Below, piece by piece: positions 36,739-44,983 of a DNA stretch of 64,000 nucleotides. Source of the stretch: Aureimonas frigidaquae (GTDB lineage: Bacteria; Pseudomonadota; Alphaproteobacteria; Rhizobiales; Rhizobiaceae); NCBI RefSeq assembly GCF_001463905.1, contig NZ_BBWR01000010.1, forward strand, positions 121,663-185,662, read 5' to 3'. The notes under the pieces were generated by a model that saw only the letters and a list, made by a program, of their open reading frames with translations, was not told the DNA's origin and did no database searches. A program made the translations under genes and the position numbers. Positions within the stretch are counted from its first letter, which is position 1, and each line of letters starts with the position of its first letter.

Positions 36739-37866
36739 ATGTCCACGCAAGCTGATGAGATCACCGACGTTATTGCGCATCCGCTGCAGCAGCGCCTGCC
36801 GACGCCGACGGTCACCGCATGGGGGCGTTACGAGACGGTTTCGACCGTCCTCGTCGAGGTGCGGACACGTGAGGGCTATGTGGGGGTCGGCGAAACGCTT
36901 GGCCGCTTCGCCCCCAGGGCCTATGCCGAACTGATCCATTCGGGCATTGCACCGCGGATCGTCGGCCGCGATCCGGCCGACATCGCGGCGCTCTGGCAGA
37001 TCATGCGCAGGACCCTGTCGGGCCGCGCGGGCGGCATGCTGATCGAGGCGATCGCCGGGATCGACATCGCCTTGTGGGACATTGCCGGCAAGGTCGCCGG
37101 CCAGCCCATTGCCAGGCTGCTCGGCGGGATGGGCCGCGACAGGCTCGACGTCTATGCCGCGGCGGTGAACTGGGTGGAGGATGCAGCGGCCGAGCGGGAG
37201 CTGCGGGCCTATGTCGAACAGGGCTTCACGCGCATCAAGATCAAGCTGGCGGGGCCGGTCGACGCAGCCTGCCGGCGCGCCGAACATATGCGCCGCCTGG
37301 CGGGCCCCGGGATCGGCCTGTGCGTGGATGCCAATTGGGGCTTCCGGCTCGACGAGGCGGTGCAGGTCGGCAATGCCCTTTCCGACAACGAGTATTTCTG
37401 GTTCGAGGAGCCGCTGGCGCCGGAAGACGAGCAGGGCTACGAGGAACTGCGCGCGCGCTGCCAGGTGCCGCTTGCGGCCGGGGAGAGCAATTACACGCTC
37501 GATCAGGCGCAGCGGCTCGTCGCCTCGCGGACATTGTCGGTCCTGCAGCCGGACATCGCCCGCTCAGGCGGTTTTACCGAGACGCGGCGCATGGCGGACT
37601 ATGCCGCTGCGCACGGCGTTGCCTATGCACCCCATATCGGCATGTCCGGCATCGTCTGCGAGACGGCCAGCATCCACCTTGCCGCCGCCATGCCCAACTT
37701 CCGCATCCTCGAATGCGAATGCGACCGCAGCCCCTTCAAGGTCGCGCTGGCGGACCTTTCGCCCGCCTGCCTGCGCCAGAGCGGCGGTACGGTGGATGTG
37801 CCGACGGGACCGGGGCTCGGCCTCGAAATCGACTGGGATGCCGTTCGGCGGCTGACGGTGCAATGA
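36739..37866 (+). CDS. Enolase-superfamily (mandelate racemase-like) sugar acid dehydratase
   Basis: 375 residues. Capping domain then TIM barrel with RIKIKLAG (catalytic Lys pair), metal ligands in CVDANWGF, WFEEPLAPED and AAGESNYT, and the Asp/His dyad LQPDIARSGG and YAPHIGMSG of the mandelate racemase subgroup. Members abstract the alpha-proton of sugar acids, usually to dehydrate them. At 375 residues it is shorter than typical fuconate dehydratases. ATG at 36739. First gene of a four-gene operon. Confidence 0.85.
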   Translation: MSTQADEITDVIAHPLQQRLPTPTVTAWGRYETVSTVLVEVRTREGYVGVGETLGRFAPRAYAELIHSGIAPRIVGRDPADIAALWQIMRRTLSGRAGGMLIEAIAGIDIALWDIAGKVAGQPIARLLGGMGRDRLDVYAAAVNWVEDAAAERELRAYVEQGFTRIKIKLAGPVDAACRRAEHMRRLAGPGIGLCVDANWGFRLDEAVQVGNALSDNEYFWFEEPLAPEDEQGYEELRARCQVPLAAGESNYTLDQAQRLVASRTLSVLQPDIARSGGFTETRRMADYAAAHGVAYAPHIGMSGIVCETASIHLAAAMPNFRILECECDRSPFKVALADLSPACLRQSGGTVDVPTGPGLGLEIDWDAVRRLTVQ

Positions 37867-37877
37867 GAAGGAATCCG

Positions 37878-38771
37878 ATGATCGAAACCGACCCTTCACG
37901 CCCCCTGTATCACGCCATGCTGCGGGCCGATCCGACCTTGAGCCGCTACGACCCCTTGCCCCGCATCATCACGCATGATCGCTTCGCATCCGGCCATTGC
38001 GGCTGGTCGCAGCTCGTCGGCAATTACGAAGACGATCTGGACACGATGCTGCCCGGCTATGCGCAGCATGGCAGCGCCATGCTGTCCACCCTGCCCCACT
38101 GGGATGCCGGTTCGCATGGCGGCATGGATTCCTCCTATGCCCTCAAGATCGCCACCAAGCCGCGCGCGGGGGCGCGCAATGTCGCCATCAAGCGGCACAC
38201 CTTCCGCAAGCGCGGTCCGATCCGCCTGGAAGCCTATCTCTGCTTCAAGCCCGAGGCCAATGAGCTGAAGCTTTCGGAGACGGACGTCCGGTCGGTGGGC
38301 TTCCTGTTCGACCTGCAGGGCGGCGACAGCGACGGCGACGTCATGCGCGTCATGCCGCATCTGCGCTTCCTGAACGCGCTGGACGGCGTCCACGAACAGA
38401 AGTGGCAATTCAAACGGCAGACGGGCGCGCTTCAGCGGATCGGCACGCAGGACAAGATCCTCAGCCACGACCATCTGAACCCGAACGACTGGCAGGACCT
38501 GCCGGGCGCCGCCCAGAAGCTCTGCTACAACGAAATCCCGACCAAGGTGAACTGGACCTATATCCGCTTCGACTTCGACCTGGAAACGATGCAGGCCACT
38601 GGCTTCCAGTGCAACGATCGCGTCTTCGACGTCGCGGGCTTCGACAGTATCAGCATCCCGGCGATGAAGAACCTCTGGTGCATGCTCAACATCTGCTTCT
38701 TCGCCGAAACGGATACGGACAAGCGCGCCTTCCTGTATCTCGACTCCCTCTGCCTTTCGGGAGATTTCTGA
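37878..38771 (+). CDS. DUF6772-like protein of unknown function
   Basis: 297 residues from ATG at 37878 (AGAAGGA upstream). It resembles, from memory, a family I know as DUF6772: LPRIITHDRFASGHCGWSQL, SYALKIATKP, LCYNEIPTKVNWTYIRFDFD, FQCNDRVFDV and FFAETDTDKRAFLYLDS. The pattern looks like an all-beta, jelly-roll-like fold. No signal peptide, so cytoplasmic. Lies between the dehydratase and a small unknown gene; enzymatic role (epimerase or lactonase) is only a guess from context. Confidence 0.65.
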   Translation: MIETDPSRPLYHAMLRADPTLSRYDPLPRIITHDRFASGHCGWSQLVGNYEDDLDTMLPGYAQHGSAMLSTLPHWDAGSHGGMDSSYALKIATKPRAGARNVAIKRHTFRKRGPIRLEAYLCFKPEANELKLSETDVRSVGFLFDLQGGDSDGDVMRVMPHLRFLNALDGVHEQKWQFKRQTGALQRIGTQDKILSHDHLNPNDWQDLPGAAQKLCYNEIPTKVNWTYIRFDFDLETMQATGFQCNDRVFDVAGFDSISIPAMKNLWCMLNICFFAETDTDKRAFLYLDSLCLSGDF

Positions 38772-39106
38772 TGCTTCCCGAAAACATCACCGCCGTGATC
38801 GCACGCAACGAAAGCTGGCAAGGCACTGCGACGAGCGAGCCCTATGAAGCCGGTTGGGCCAGAGAAGCCGTCTTCTTCGTCCGCGCGCTCAAGGAGCCGC
38901 AGGGGCAGCCCGGCACCGCTTTCGTGGAAATGTCGCCGGACGGCATGTTGTGGATCGCGGAGGGGACGCAATTCACCCTGCCCGACCGGCGCGACGGCAT
39001 CGCCGTCGGGCGCGTCGCCCATTTTGGAAATTGGCTGCGGCTCCGGGTGGAGTTCCCGGACGCCGCACAATGCACCGTTCTCGTCACCCTGCACCTCAAG
39101 GCCTGA
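38771..39106 (+). CDS. Small conserved-looking protein, unknown function
   Basis: 111 residues, starting at ATG 38771 that overlaps the preceding stop (TGATG), so it is translationally coupled to the DUF6772-like gene. Predicted beta-rich and soluble: VFFVRALKEPQGQPGTAFVE, GIAVGRVAHFGNWLRLRVEF. No family recognised. The tight coupling suggests it works with, or forms a complex with, the DUF6772-like protein. Confidence 0.6.
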   Translation: MLPENITAVIARNESWQGTATSEPYEAGWAREAVFFVRALKEPQGQPGTAFVEMSPDGMLWIAEGTQFTLPDRRDGIAVGRVAHFGNWLRLRVEFPDAAQCTVLVTLHLKA

Positions 39107-39111
39107 TCATC

Positions 39112-39885
39112 ATGAGCACCTACCCGACCTTCTCCGACACGGCCTTTGCCGGAAAGTCCGTCCTCGTCACCGGCGCTGCCAGCGGGATGGGCCTCGAAAC
39201 CGCCCGCGCCTTTTCCACGAAGGGCGCGACCGTCATCCTGGCCGACCGTGATGCCGCCGGCCTTGCCCGCGCCAGGGCCGGCCTGTCCGGCCCGGCCCAT
39301 ACGATCGAGGTCGATATCGGACGGATCGACGCCATCAAGGCCATGTATGCGCAATGCGACACGCTCGTCGGCCGGCTCGACAATGTCGTGTGCTGCGCGG
39401 CCATCATCACGGCGAAGAAGATTCCCGATCAGGACTGGGCGCATTGGGAACGCGTCATGTCTGTCAACCTGCTCGGCACCTTCTTCACCGTGCAGGGCGC
39501 GGTGGAGCGCATGCTCGCCGACGAGGCCGGTGGCAACATCGTCTGCGTCGCATCCGATGTCGCCCATCATGGCGGCGGCGGGCTGATCGCCGATACGGCC
39601 TATGCCGCCTCGAAGGCCGGCACGCTCTCCATCGTCAAGTCCGTGGCGCGCGAACTGGCCGGCCGCAAGGTGCGCATCAACGCGCTGAACCCCGGGCCGA
39701 CGGATTCGCCGATGCACACCCATATCGACCCCGCGCTCAAGGAGCGCATCGCGGCGAACCTGCCCATCCGCCGGATGGGACGCGCGGAGGACATGGCCGC
39801 GGCGATCCTCTTCCTGTGCTCGCCCGATGCATCCTTCGTCTACGGCTCGGCGATGGACGTGGATGGCGGCTCCAGCTTCCGGTAA
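39112..39885 (+). CDS. SDR-family oxidoreductase (module A, plus strand)
   Basis: 257 residues. TGAASGMG cofactor loop near residue 20, VASDVAHHGGGGLIADTAYAASK with the catalytic Tyr-x3-Lys, and NPGPTDSPMHTH. ATG at 39112, six bases after the small gene. As last gene of the dehydratase operon it may oxidise a 2-keto-3-deoxy sugar acid, a role known for SDRs next to enolase-type dehydratases; specificity is inference. Confidence 0.85.
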   Translation: MSTYPTFSDTAFAGKSVLVTGAASGMGLETARAFSTKGATVILADRDAAGLARARAGLSGPAHTIEVDIGRIDAIKAMYAQCDTLVGRLDNVVCCAAIITAKKIPDQDWAHWERVMSVNLLGTFFTVQGAVERMLADEAGGNIVCVASDVAHHGGGGLIADTAYAASKAGTLSIVKSVARELAGRKVRINALNPGPTDSPMHTHIDPALKERIAANLPIRRMGRAEDMAAAILFLCSPDASFVYGSAMDVDGGSSFR

Positions 39886-40054
39886 CGGGGCGGCACCCCC
39901 ATGGGACGCAATCCGGCCGGGTAGACAAGAGTCAGTATATCCCCGGTAATCATCTTGCCCCGAACTACCAATCCTGGGTTTAGATTTCCGGATGGTCGAT
40001 TGACAGTGCCAGATCGTGGGCTCATACGGCGACTATACCGTCGGAGAGCACCCT

Positions 40055-40591
40055 TTGTACAAGCGCATCGCGACCGTTTCAATGCTTGTGACGGCAGCCC
40101 TCCTGGCGTCGACCCCGCCCTCTGCCGCGCAGGAGGCCGTGCCCGGCAACCCGGCCTACCAGGAAATGGGCGGCGATGTGCCGGCGTTGAAGGATTGCGT
40201 TGAGAACGAGGGCCGTAATGCGGGCAGCTGCATCGGCCGTGTCTCGGGCTACTGCACTGCCGAGCCGTCGCAAGATGAGCCGCTCGAGACGTTGAAGTTC
40301 TGTTGGGCCCGCGAACAGTTGGCGTGGGACCATCTGCTCAATGCCGAATATGCAGAGCGTGTGGCCGAGGCCAAGGAACAGGACGCCGCGCCGGACAACG
40401 AGTCGGAACGCGAAAGCTTCGCCTCCCTGCGCGATGCGCAGCGCGCCTGGATCGGCTTCCGGGACGCCGAGTTGCGGCGCTTTTGGATGAAGCGGGCGCC
40501 CTACTCGGCAAAGTGGCGTGACGCGGATTCCGAAAAGCTGAAAGCCCAGCTGACCGCCACGCGCTACATCGACCTGCACCAGACGGATTGA
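40055..40591 (+). CDS. LprI/DUF1311-type secreted protein
   Basis: From TTG at 40055 (GGAGAG six bases upstream) the product is 178 residues. It has a signal peptide (YKRIATVSMLVTAALLASTPP, cleaved near SAAQ) and four Cys in the mature part. The C-terminal region SFASLRDAQRAWIGFRDAEL matches the LprI N-terminal domain (DUF1311), whose best-known member inhibits lysozyme. A GTG at 40016 is a less likely start. Single gene between sugar modules, apparently unrelated to them. Confidence 0.75.
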   Translation: MYKRIATVSMLVTAALLASTPPSAAQEAVPGNPAYQEMGGDVPALKDCVENEGRNAGSCIGRVSGYCTAEPSQDEPLETLKFCWAREQLAWDHLLNAEYAERVAEAKEQDAAPDNESERESFASLRDAQRAWIGFRDAELRRFWMKRAPYSAKWRDADSEKLKAQLTATRYIDLHQTD

Positions 40592-40653
40592 ACCTCTTTC
40601 GCGGACGGTTGCGCAGGGAGGCGGCAGGGCAAGCCGCCGCCACCCCCACCGGC

Positions 40654-41514
40654 TCAACGCGTCCGGTTCAACCCATAGAAGTCCACGGCATTGCCGCCGA
40701 AGATCCTGTCCATGTCGGCCGGTCCGAAATGGCCCCCGAGGAGGGTCCGGGCGGCGTTCACCACCTCGCCATAGGTGGCGGCGAGCGTGGACACCGGCCA
40801 GTCCGACCCGAAGATCAGCCGCTCCGGCCCGAAGCACGCGACGACATGGTCGACGAAGGGCCGCAGATCCTCCAGCGACCAGTCCGCACTGGCCTCCGTC
40901 ACGATGCCGGACACCTTGCAGGACACGTTCGGAAAGGCGGCGATGGCCGCGATATCCGCGCGCCAGGGGTCCAGCGTGCCATCCTTGATGAGCGGCTTGG
41001 ACAGGTGGTCCACCACGGCGCGAAGGCCAGGCGTCTGCCGCAGGGCCTCGAGCACATGGGGAAGGTGCCGGGGGAAGGTCAGGATGTCGAAGGGAAGACC
41101 GCTGCGCGCCACATGGCCGAGATTCTCGAGCACACGCGGCCGCAGGATATAGGCATCCTCCAGCCCCTCCAGCATCGGGCGCAGGCCCACGAAATACGGG
41201 TTGGCGCGATAGACCTCGAGCCGCTCGGGGAAGCGGTCGGATTCCATGTCGAGCCAGCCGACCACACCGGCCACGTAATCCGTGCCTGCGGCGATATCGA
41301 GGAGGTAGTCCGTTTCGGCCTCCGTCGCCGCCGCCTGCACCAGGACCGTCCGGCCGATGCCGGCGCGCCGGAGCAGCGGCTCCAGATCCTCCGGTCCGAA
41401 ATCGCGAAGCAGCGGCGCGACATGGTCGCCCATCCAGTGATAGTCACCGCGGGCAATGCGCCAGAAATGCTGATGCGCGTCCACGCGCCCGGTATCGGCA
41501 GCCTTGAGCGTCAC
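40654..41514 (-). CDS. Amidohydrolase-2 family sugar lactonase (L-fuconolactonase-like)
   Basis: 286 residues, TIM-barrel amidohydrolase: metal motif VDAHQHFW at residue ~11, KVSGIVTEA, and FGSDWPVS near 240. The family contains L-fuconolactonase and L-rhamnono-lactonase, which open the lactone made by an aldose dehydrogenase. It overlaps the fucU-like gene by four bases, beside the AKR-type dehydrogenase gene, which supports this role. Specificity is not proven. Confidence 0.8.
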   Translation of the reverse strand: MTLKAADTGRVDAHQHFWRIARGDYHWMGDHVAPLLRDFGPEDLEPLLRRAGIGRTVLVQAAATEAETDYLLDIAAGTDYVAGVVGWLDMESDRFPERLEVYRANPYFVGLRPMLEGLEDAYILRPRVLENLGHVARSGLPFDILTFPRHLPHVLEALRQTPGLRAVVDHLSKPLIKDGTLDPWRADIAAIAAFPNVSCKVSGIVTEASADWSLEDLRPFVDHVVACFGPERLIFGSDWPVSTLAATYGEVVNAARTLLGGHFGPADMDRIFGGNAVDFYGLNRTR

Positions 41515-41933
41515 GGTCTGATGACTCCCTTGCGCAGGATGATGTTGCCGTACAGTCGTCGCTCGCCGCTGGCGATGACCGCATAGGCGCGCTCGGTCCG
41601 CGCGCAGAAGACGCCCGGGTCGATCTCTTCCATGCCGATGGCGCGGCCTTCGGCCCGGTCCAGGCTGGCCTGGAAGCCATCATAGACGGGCCGCGTCTCG
41701 TCGGGCGCAATCATGACGGCGGCGGGCGCGTCGACGAAATCGTCCAGCGGCAGGACGCTCAGGACGGCGTCCAGGAGCGCCTGCGCATCTGCGCCCGGCA
41801 TGTCGACAAGCCGCTGCGCCAGGTTTGCCGCCCCGAAATTGGCGTCGGCGATCACGATCTCGTTGCCGTGTCCCATATCGTCCAGAATGGCCAGAAGATC
41901 GCCGTTCAGCAGCGGATGGATATTTTTCAGCAT
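41511..41933 (-). CDS. RbsD/FucU-family sugar mutarotase
   Basis: 140 residues. DDMGHGNEIVIADANF with catalytic His and the end motif YGNIILRKGVI are RbsD/FucU signatures; length and the former motif fit FucU (L-fucose mutarotase) better than RbsD. It interconverts anomers so that the sugar dehydrogenase gets the correct one. Located between AKR and lactonase genes. Confidence 0.87.
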   Translation of the reverse strand: MLKNIHPLLNGDLLAILDDMGHGNEIVIADANFGAANLAQRLVDMPGADAQALLDAVLSVLPLDDFVDAPAAVMIAPDETRPVYDGFQASLDRAEGRAIGMEEIDPGVFCARTERAYAVIASGERRLYGNIILRKGVIRP

Positions 41934-41959
41934 AAGGTCTCCTTGCGGGCGATCCGGCG

Positions 41960-42985
41960 TCAGACGGCCGGGATCAGCCCCTTGTCTTCGAGGCTCGTCC
42001 AGAAGGCCTGCGGAATGTCCTGTTCGAACCAGGCGACGTTCTGCTTCACCTGCGTGGCCGTCTTGGCGCCGATCACCACGTTGCCGGTCGCGGGGTGGCG
42101 CATCGGGAACTGGATCGCCGCGGCGGGGAGCGGCACGGAGAATTCCCGGCAGACGGCCTCGAGCGCATCGGCCTTGGCCAGGATCTCGGCCGGGGCATCC
42201 ACGTAATTGTACTTCTTGCGCCCCGACGAGGAAGCGAGGATGCCGGAATTGAAGACCCCGCCCATGACGAGCGCCACGTCCCGCTCCAGCGCCCTGGGCA
42301 AAAGCGCCTCGGCGGCCGAACCGTCGATCAGCGTGTAGCGACCGGCCAGGAGGCAGACGTCGAGGTCCGCCTCTTCCATCGCATCCAGGATGACCTCGTT
42401 CTCGTTGACACCCAGCCCGAAGCCGGCGATCAGCCCGCCATCGCGCAGTTCCTCCAGAGCGCGGAACCCACCGCCACGGGTCAGCGCCTGCCAGTGATGG
42501 TCGTGCCGCTCACCATGCGTGACCTTGCCGATATCGTGGACGAAGAGGATGTCGAGCCGGCCGAGGCCCGTGCGCTGGCGCGAGTCGTCATAGGATCGCA
42601 GGATCGCATCGTAGGAATAGTCGAAGACCTCGCGGAACGGCAGGCCGTTGTGCCATCCGGAATCGAACTCGTTCTTTTGCGCTTCCGCCGGCAATTGCCG
42701 GCCGGGCCGCTCGAAGCTCATCAGCCGGCCGACCTTGGTGGACAGGACGAAACCTTCGGTCTCTTCCCGCAGGAGTTCCCCCATCAGATGCTCGGACCGG
42801 CCGAGGCCGTACATGGGCGCCGTGTCGAAATGGCGGATACCCGCCTGCCAGGCTGCGGAAAGCGCCGCGCGCGCATCGGCCAGCGGGACGGGCGCATAGA
42901 GACCGCCGAGGGGCGCACTGCCCATGCCGAGCGCCGTCAGTTCCACCTTGGCCCGCTTGAGCCGCCTCGTGTCGGTTACTTTCAT
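41960..42985 (-). CDS. Aldo/keto reductase, aldose 1-dehydrogenase-like
   Basis: 341 residues from ATG at 42985. The AKR tetrad is visible: Asp and Tyr in HFDTAPMYGLGRSEH, Lys in LSTKVGRL, and His in LDILFVHDIG. The sequence fits the D-threo-aldose (L-fucose) 1-dehydrogenase/pyridoxal 4-dehydrogenase branch. It would oxidise an aldose to its lactone, matching the FucU and lactonase downstream. 13 bases after the permease gene. Confidence 0.8.
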   Translation of the reverse strand: MKVTDTRRLKRAKVELTALGMGSAPLGGLYAPVPLADARAALSAAWQAGIRHFDTAPMYGLGRSEHLMGELLREETEGFVLSTKVGRLMSFERPGRQLPAEAQKNEFDSGWHNGLPFREVFDYSYDAILRSYDDSRQRTGLGRLDILFVHDIGKVTHGERHDHHWQALTRGGGFRALEELRDGGLIAGFGLGVNENEVILDAMEEADLDVCLLAGRYTLIDGSAAEALLPRALERDVALVMGGVFNSGILASSSGRKKYNYVDAPAEILAKADALEAVCREFSVPLPAAAIQFPMRHPATGNVVIGAKTATQVKQNVAWFEQDIPQAFWTSLEDKGLIPAV

Positions 42986-42998
42986 GGATTCATGCCTT

Positions 42999-43994
42999 TC
43001 AAAGCCGGCTGCGGGTCTTTCGGCGGGTCCAGACCACGAGCGCGACACCTGCGATCAGCAAGGCCGCCCGAACGATCTGCCGCTGGGAATCGGTCCAGCC
43101 GAGCAGCGCCGCACCGGATAGGAGCACCGCCAGGAGGAGCACGCCCACCAGCGTTCCGACCATGTTGGGCTTGCCCATCTTCAGCGCCATGCCCCCCAGG
43201 AGCACCGCGGTCAACCCGTCGATGAAGTAGGAGGTGCCGATATAGGGCTGGCCCGACGACAGGTCGGCCGCCAGGAGCACGCCGGCCACCGCCGACAGGA
43301 TGCCCGACAGAACATAGAGCAGGAACAGGATCCGTCCTGCCCGCACACCCGCCTCGACGACGGCGCGGGGGTTTTGCTCCATGGCATAGATATAGTGGCC
43401 GAAGGTGGTGCGGTCCTGCAGATACCATCCGATGGCATAGAGAATGGCGACCGCGACGGCGAGCACGGGCACGATGCCGATATTGGCATCCACGAAGGGC
43501 CCGACGAAGCCCGTCGTGGCGACGGGAATGGAGGTGCCCCGCCCGATCGCCGCGGCGATCGAGCCGGCAAGTCCGCCGGTGGCGATGGTGATTACCAGAG
43601 CGGGCAAGCCCATTCCCGCCACCAGGAGCCCGTTCAGCGCGCCGATGACGGCGCCTGCCGCAATGGCGGCGAGCGCTGCCACCAGCCAGCCGGAGCCCGA
43701 GGAGACCAGTCCGGCGATGATCATGGTCGACAGCGCGGCGACCGACATGAAGCTAACGTCGATTTCTCCCGCCGCGATGATCCAGGTCAGGCCCAGGAAC
43801 ATCACCGCGGCGATGGAGGCCGACCGCAGGATATCGTTGGCGTTGCCGGCACTGGCAAAGCTCGGCCGCAGCCAGGAAAAGACGATGACGAGGATCGCCA
43901 AGAGGATGAAAAGCCCGTAGCGGACGATGAAGCGGCGGGCGTCGAAACCGCGCGACGCGGCTGTGCGGGACGTCGAGGACATGACGGCGCTCAT
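42999..43994 (-). CDS. Sugar ABC transporter permease (RbsC type, second)
   Basis: 331 residues with about 8-10 membrane helices, ending in a basic tail WTRRKTRSRL. CUT2 features include the AAGEIDVS segment and GLPALVITIATGGLAGSI. ATG overlaps the stop of the other permease gene by ATGA. The two RbsC-type permeases probably form a heterodimer with the RbsA-type ATPase. Confidence 0.9.
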   Translation of the reverse strand: MSAVMSSTSRTAASRGFDARRFIVRYGLFILLAILVIVFSWLRPSFASAGNANDILRSASIAAVMFLGLTWIIAAGEIDVSFMSVAALSTMIIAGLVSSGSGWLVAALAAIAAGAVIGALNGLLVAGMGLPALVITIATGGLAGSIAAAIGRGTSIPVATTGFVGPFVDANIGIVPVLAVAVAILYAIGWYLQDRTTFGHYIYAMEQNPRAVVEAGVRAGRILFLLYVLSGILSAVAGVLLAADLSSGQPYIGTSYFIDGLTAVLLGGMALKMGKPNMVGTLVGVLLLAVLLSGAALLGWTDSQRQIVRAALLIAGVALVVWTRRKTRSRL

Positions 43995-44983
43995 GAAGTG
44001 GCCTCACGCAAGGCGGGTTTGCCGGCCCGGCGCAAGCGCCGCGCAGCCTCCGCGATTTTGGGGTCGAACAGCGCGATGGCGCTGATCAGGACGATCGAGA
44101 CGATGGCGTCCGAGTAGTAGTAGGGCACGGCCAGAAGGGTGAAGCCGTTGAGCATGGCCGACATCAGGAGCGTGCCAGCCACCGTGGCCGGCACCGACGG
44201 TGCACCGAACAAGGCCGCCCCCAGATAGACTGCGGCATAGGCGGGCATCAGCAATTGTGCGCCGGCCGTGACGTTGGCGGCGCCGGACGAGGCGACGAGC
44301 AGCGTGATGGCCAGGCAGGCGAACATGCCCGACAGCGCGAAGGCGGCCAGCACATAGGCCTTCACCCGAATGCCCGAAAAGACGGCCGATGTCCGGTTTT
44401 CCCCGGTGGCATAGAAGGCACGTCCGAAGCGGCTGGCATGCAGGATGGCGGCGCAGACGAGCGCGGCCACGATCAGGATCGCGACGGGCGCATCCATGCC
44501 GAGATATTTCGCATCGTTCAGCTCCAGAATGCCCGACGAGAAGAAGTTCTTCGAGATGGAGGTGCCGTTGGAATAGAAGTAGGACAGCCCGATGGCGGCG
44601 CCCCCGGTGGCGATGGTGGTCACGATGTCCGGCAGGCGCAGCTGGGCGATGGCAAAGCCGTTGATCAGCCCGAAGAGAAGGCCGATGGCGAGCGCCCCTC
44701 CCACACCGATGGTCAGCCCGTAGCGCCCGGCGATGAGCCAGCCCAGCGTCATGGCGCCGAGCGAGGCCACGCCCGGAAACGACAGGTCGAACTGGCGCAC
44801 CACGATGACGAAGGTCAGGCCGAGCGCCGCCAGACCCTGCACCGCCATATGGCGGAACAGGCCCTGAAGGTTCCCCGGGGTCAGATAGGCAGGGCTGAGG
44901 CTGGCAAAGACCGCCGCGATGATTCCCAGGAGGACCAGGAAGGCCAGAATGCGGAGGACGAGGGGGTTTCTGCGTCGGGTCAT
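43991..44983 (-). CDS. Sugar ABC transporter permease (RbsC type, first)
   Basis: 330 residues from ATG at 44983, multi-helix inner-membrane protein, with VVRQFDLSFPGVASLGAM and LRLPDIVTTIATGGAAIGLS typical of CUT2 permeases. Overlaps the ATPase stop by ATGA and the second permease by four bases. Confidence 0.9.
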   Translation of the reverse strand: MTRRRNPLVLRILAFLVLLGIIAAVFASLSPAYLTPGNLQGLFRHMAVQGLAALGLTFVIVVRQFDLSFPGVASLGAMTLGWLIAGRYGLTIGVGGALAIGLLFGLINGFAIAQLRLPDIVTTIATGGAAIGLSYFYSNGTSISKNFFSSGILELNDAKYLGMDAPVAILIVAALVCAAILHASRFGRAFYATGENRTSAVFSGIRVKAYVLAAFALSGMFACLAITLLVASSGAANVTAGAQLLMPAYAAVYLGAALFGAPSVPATVAGTLLMSAMLNGFTLLAVPYYYSDAIVSIVLISAIALFDPKIAEAARRLRRAGKPALREATS

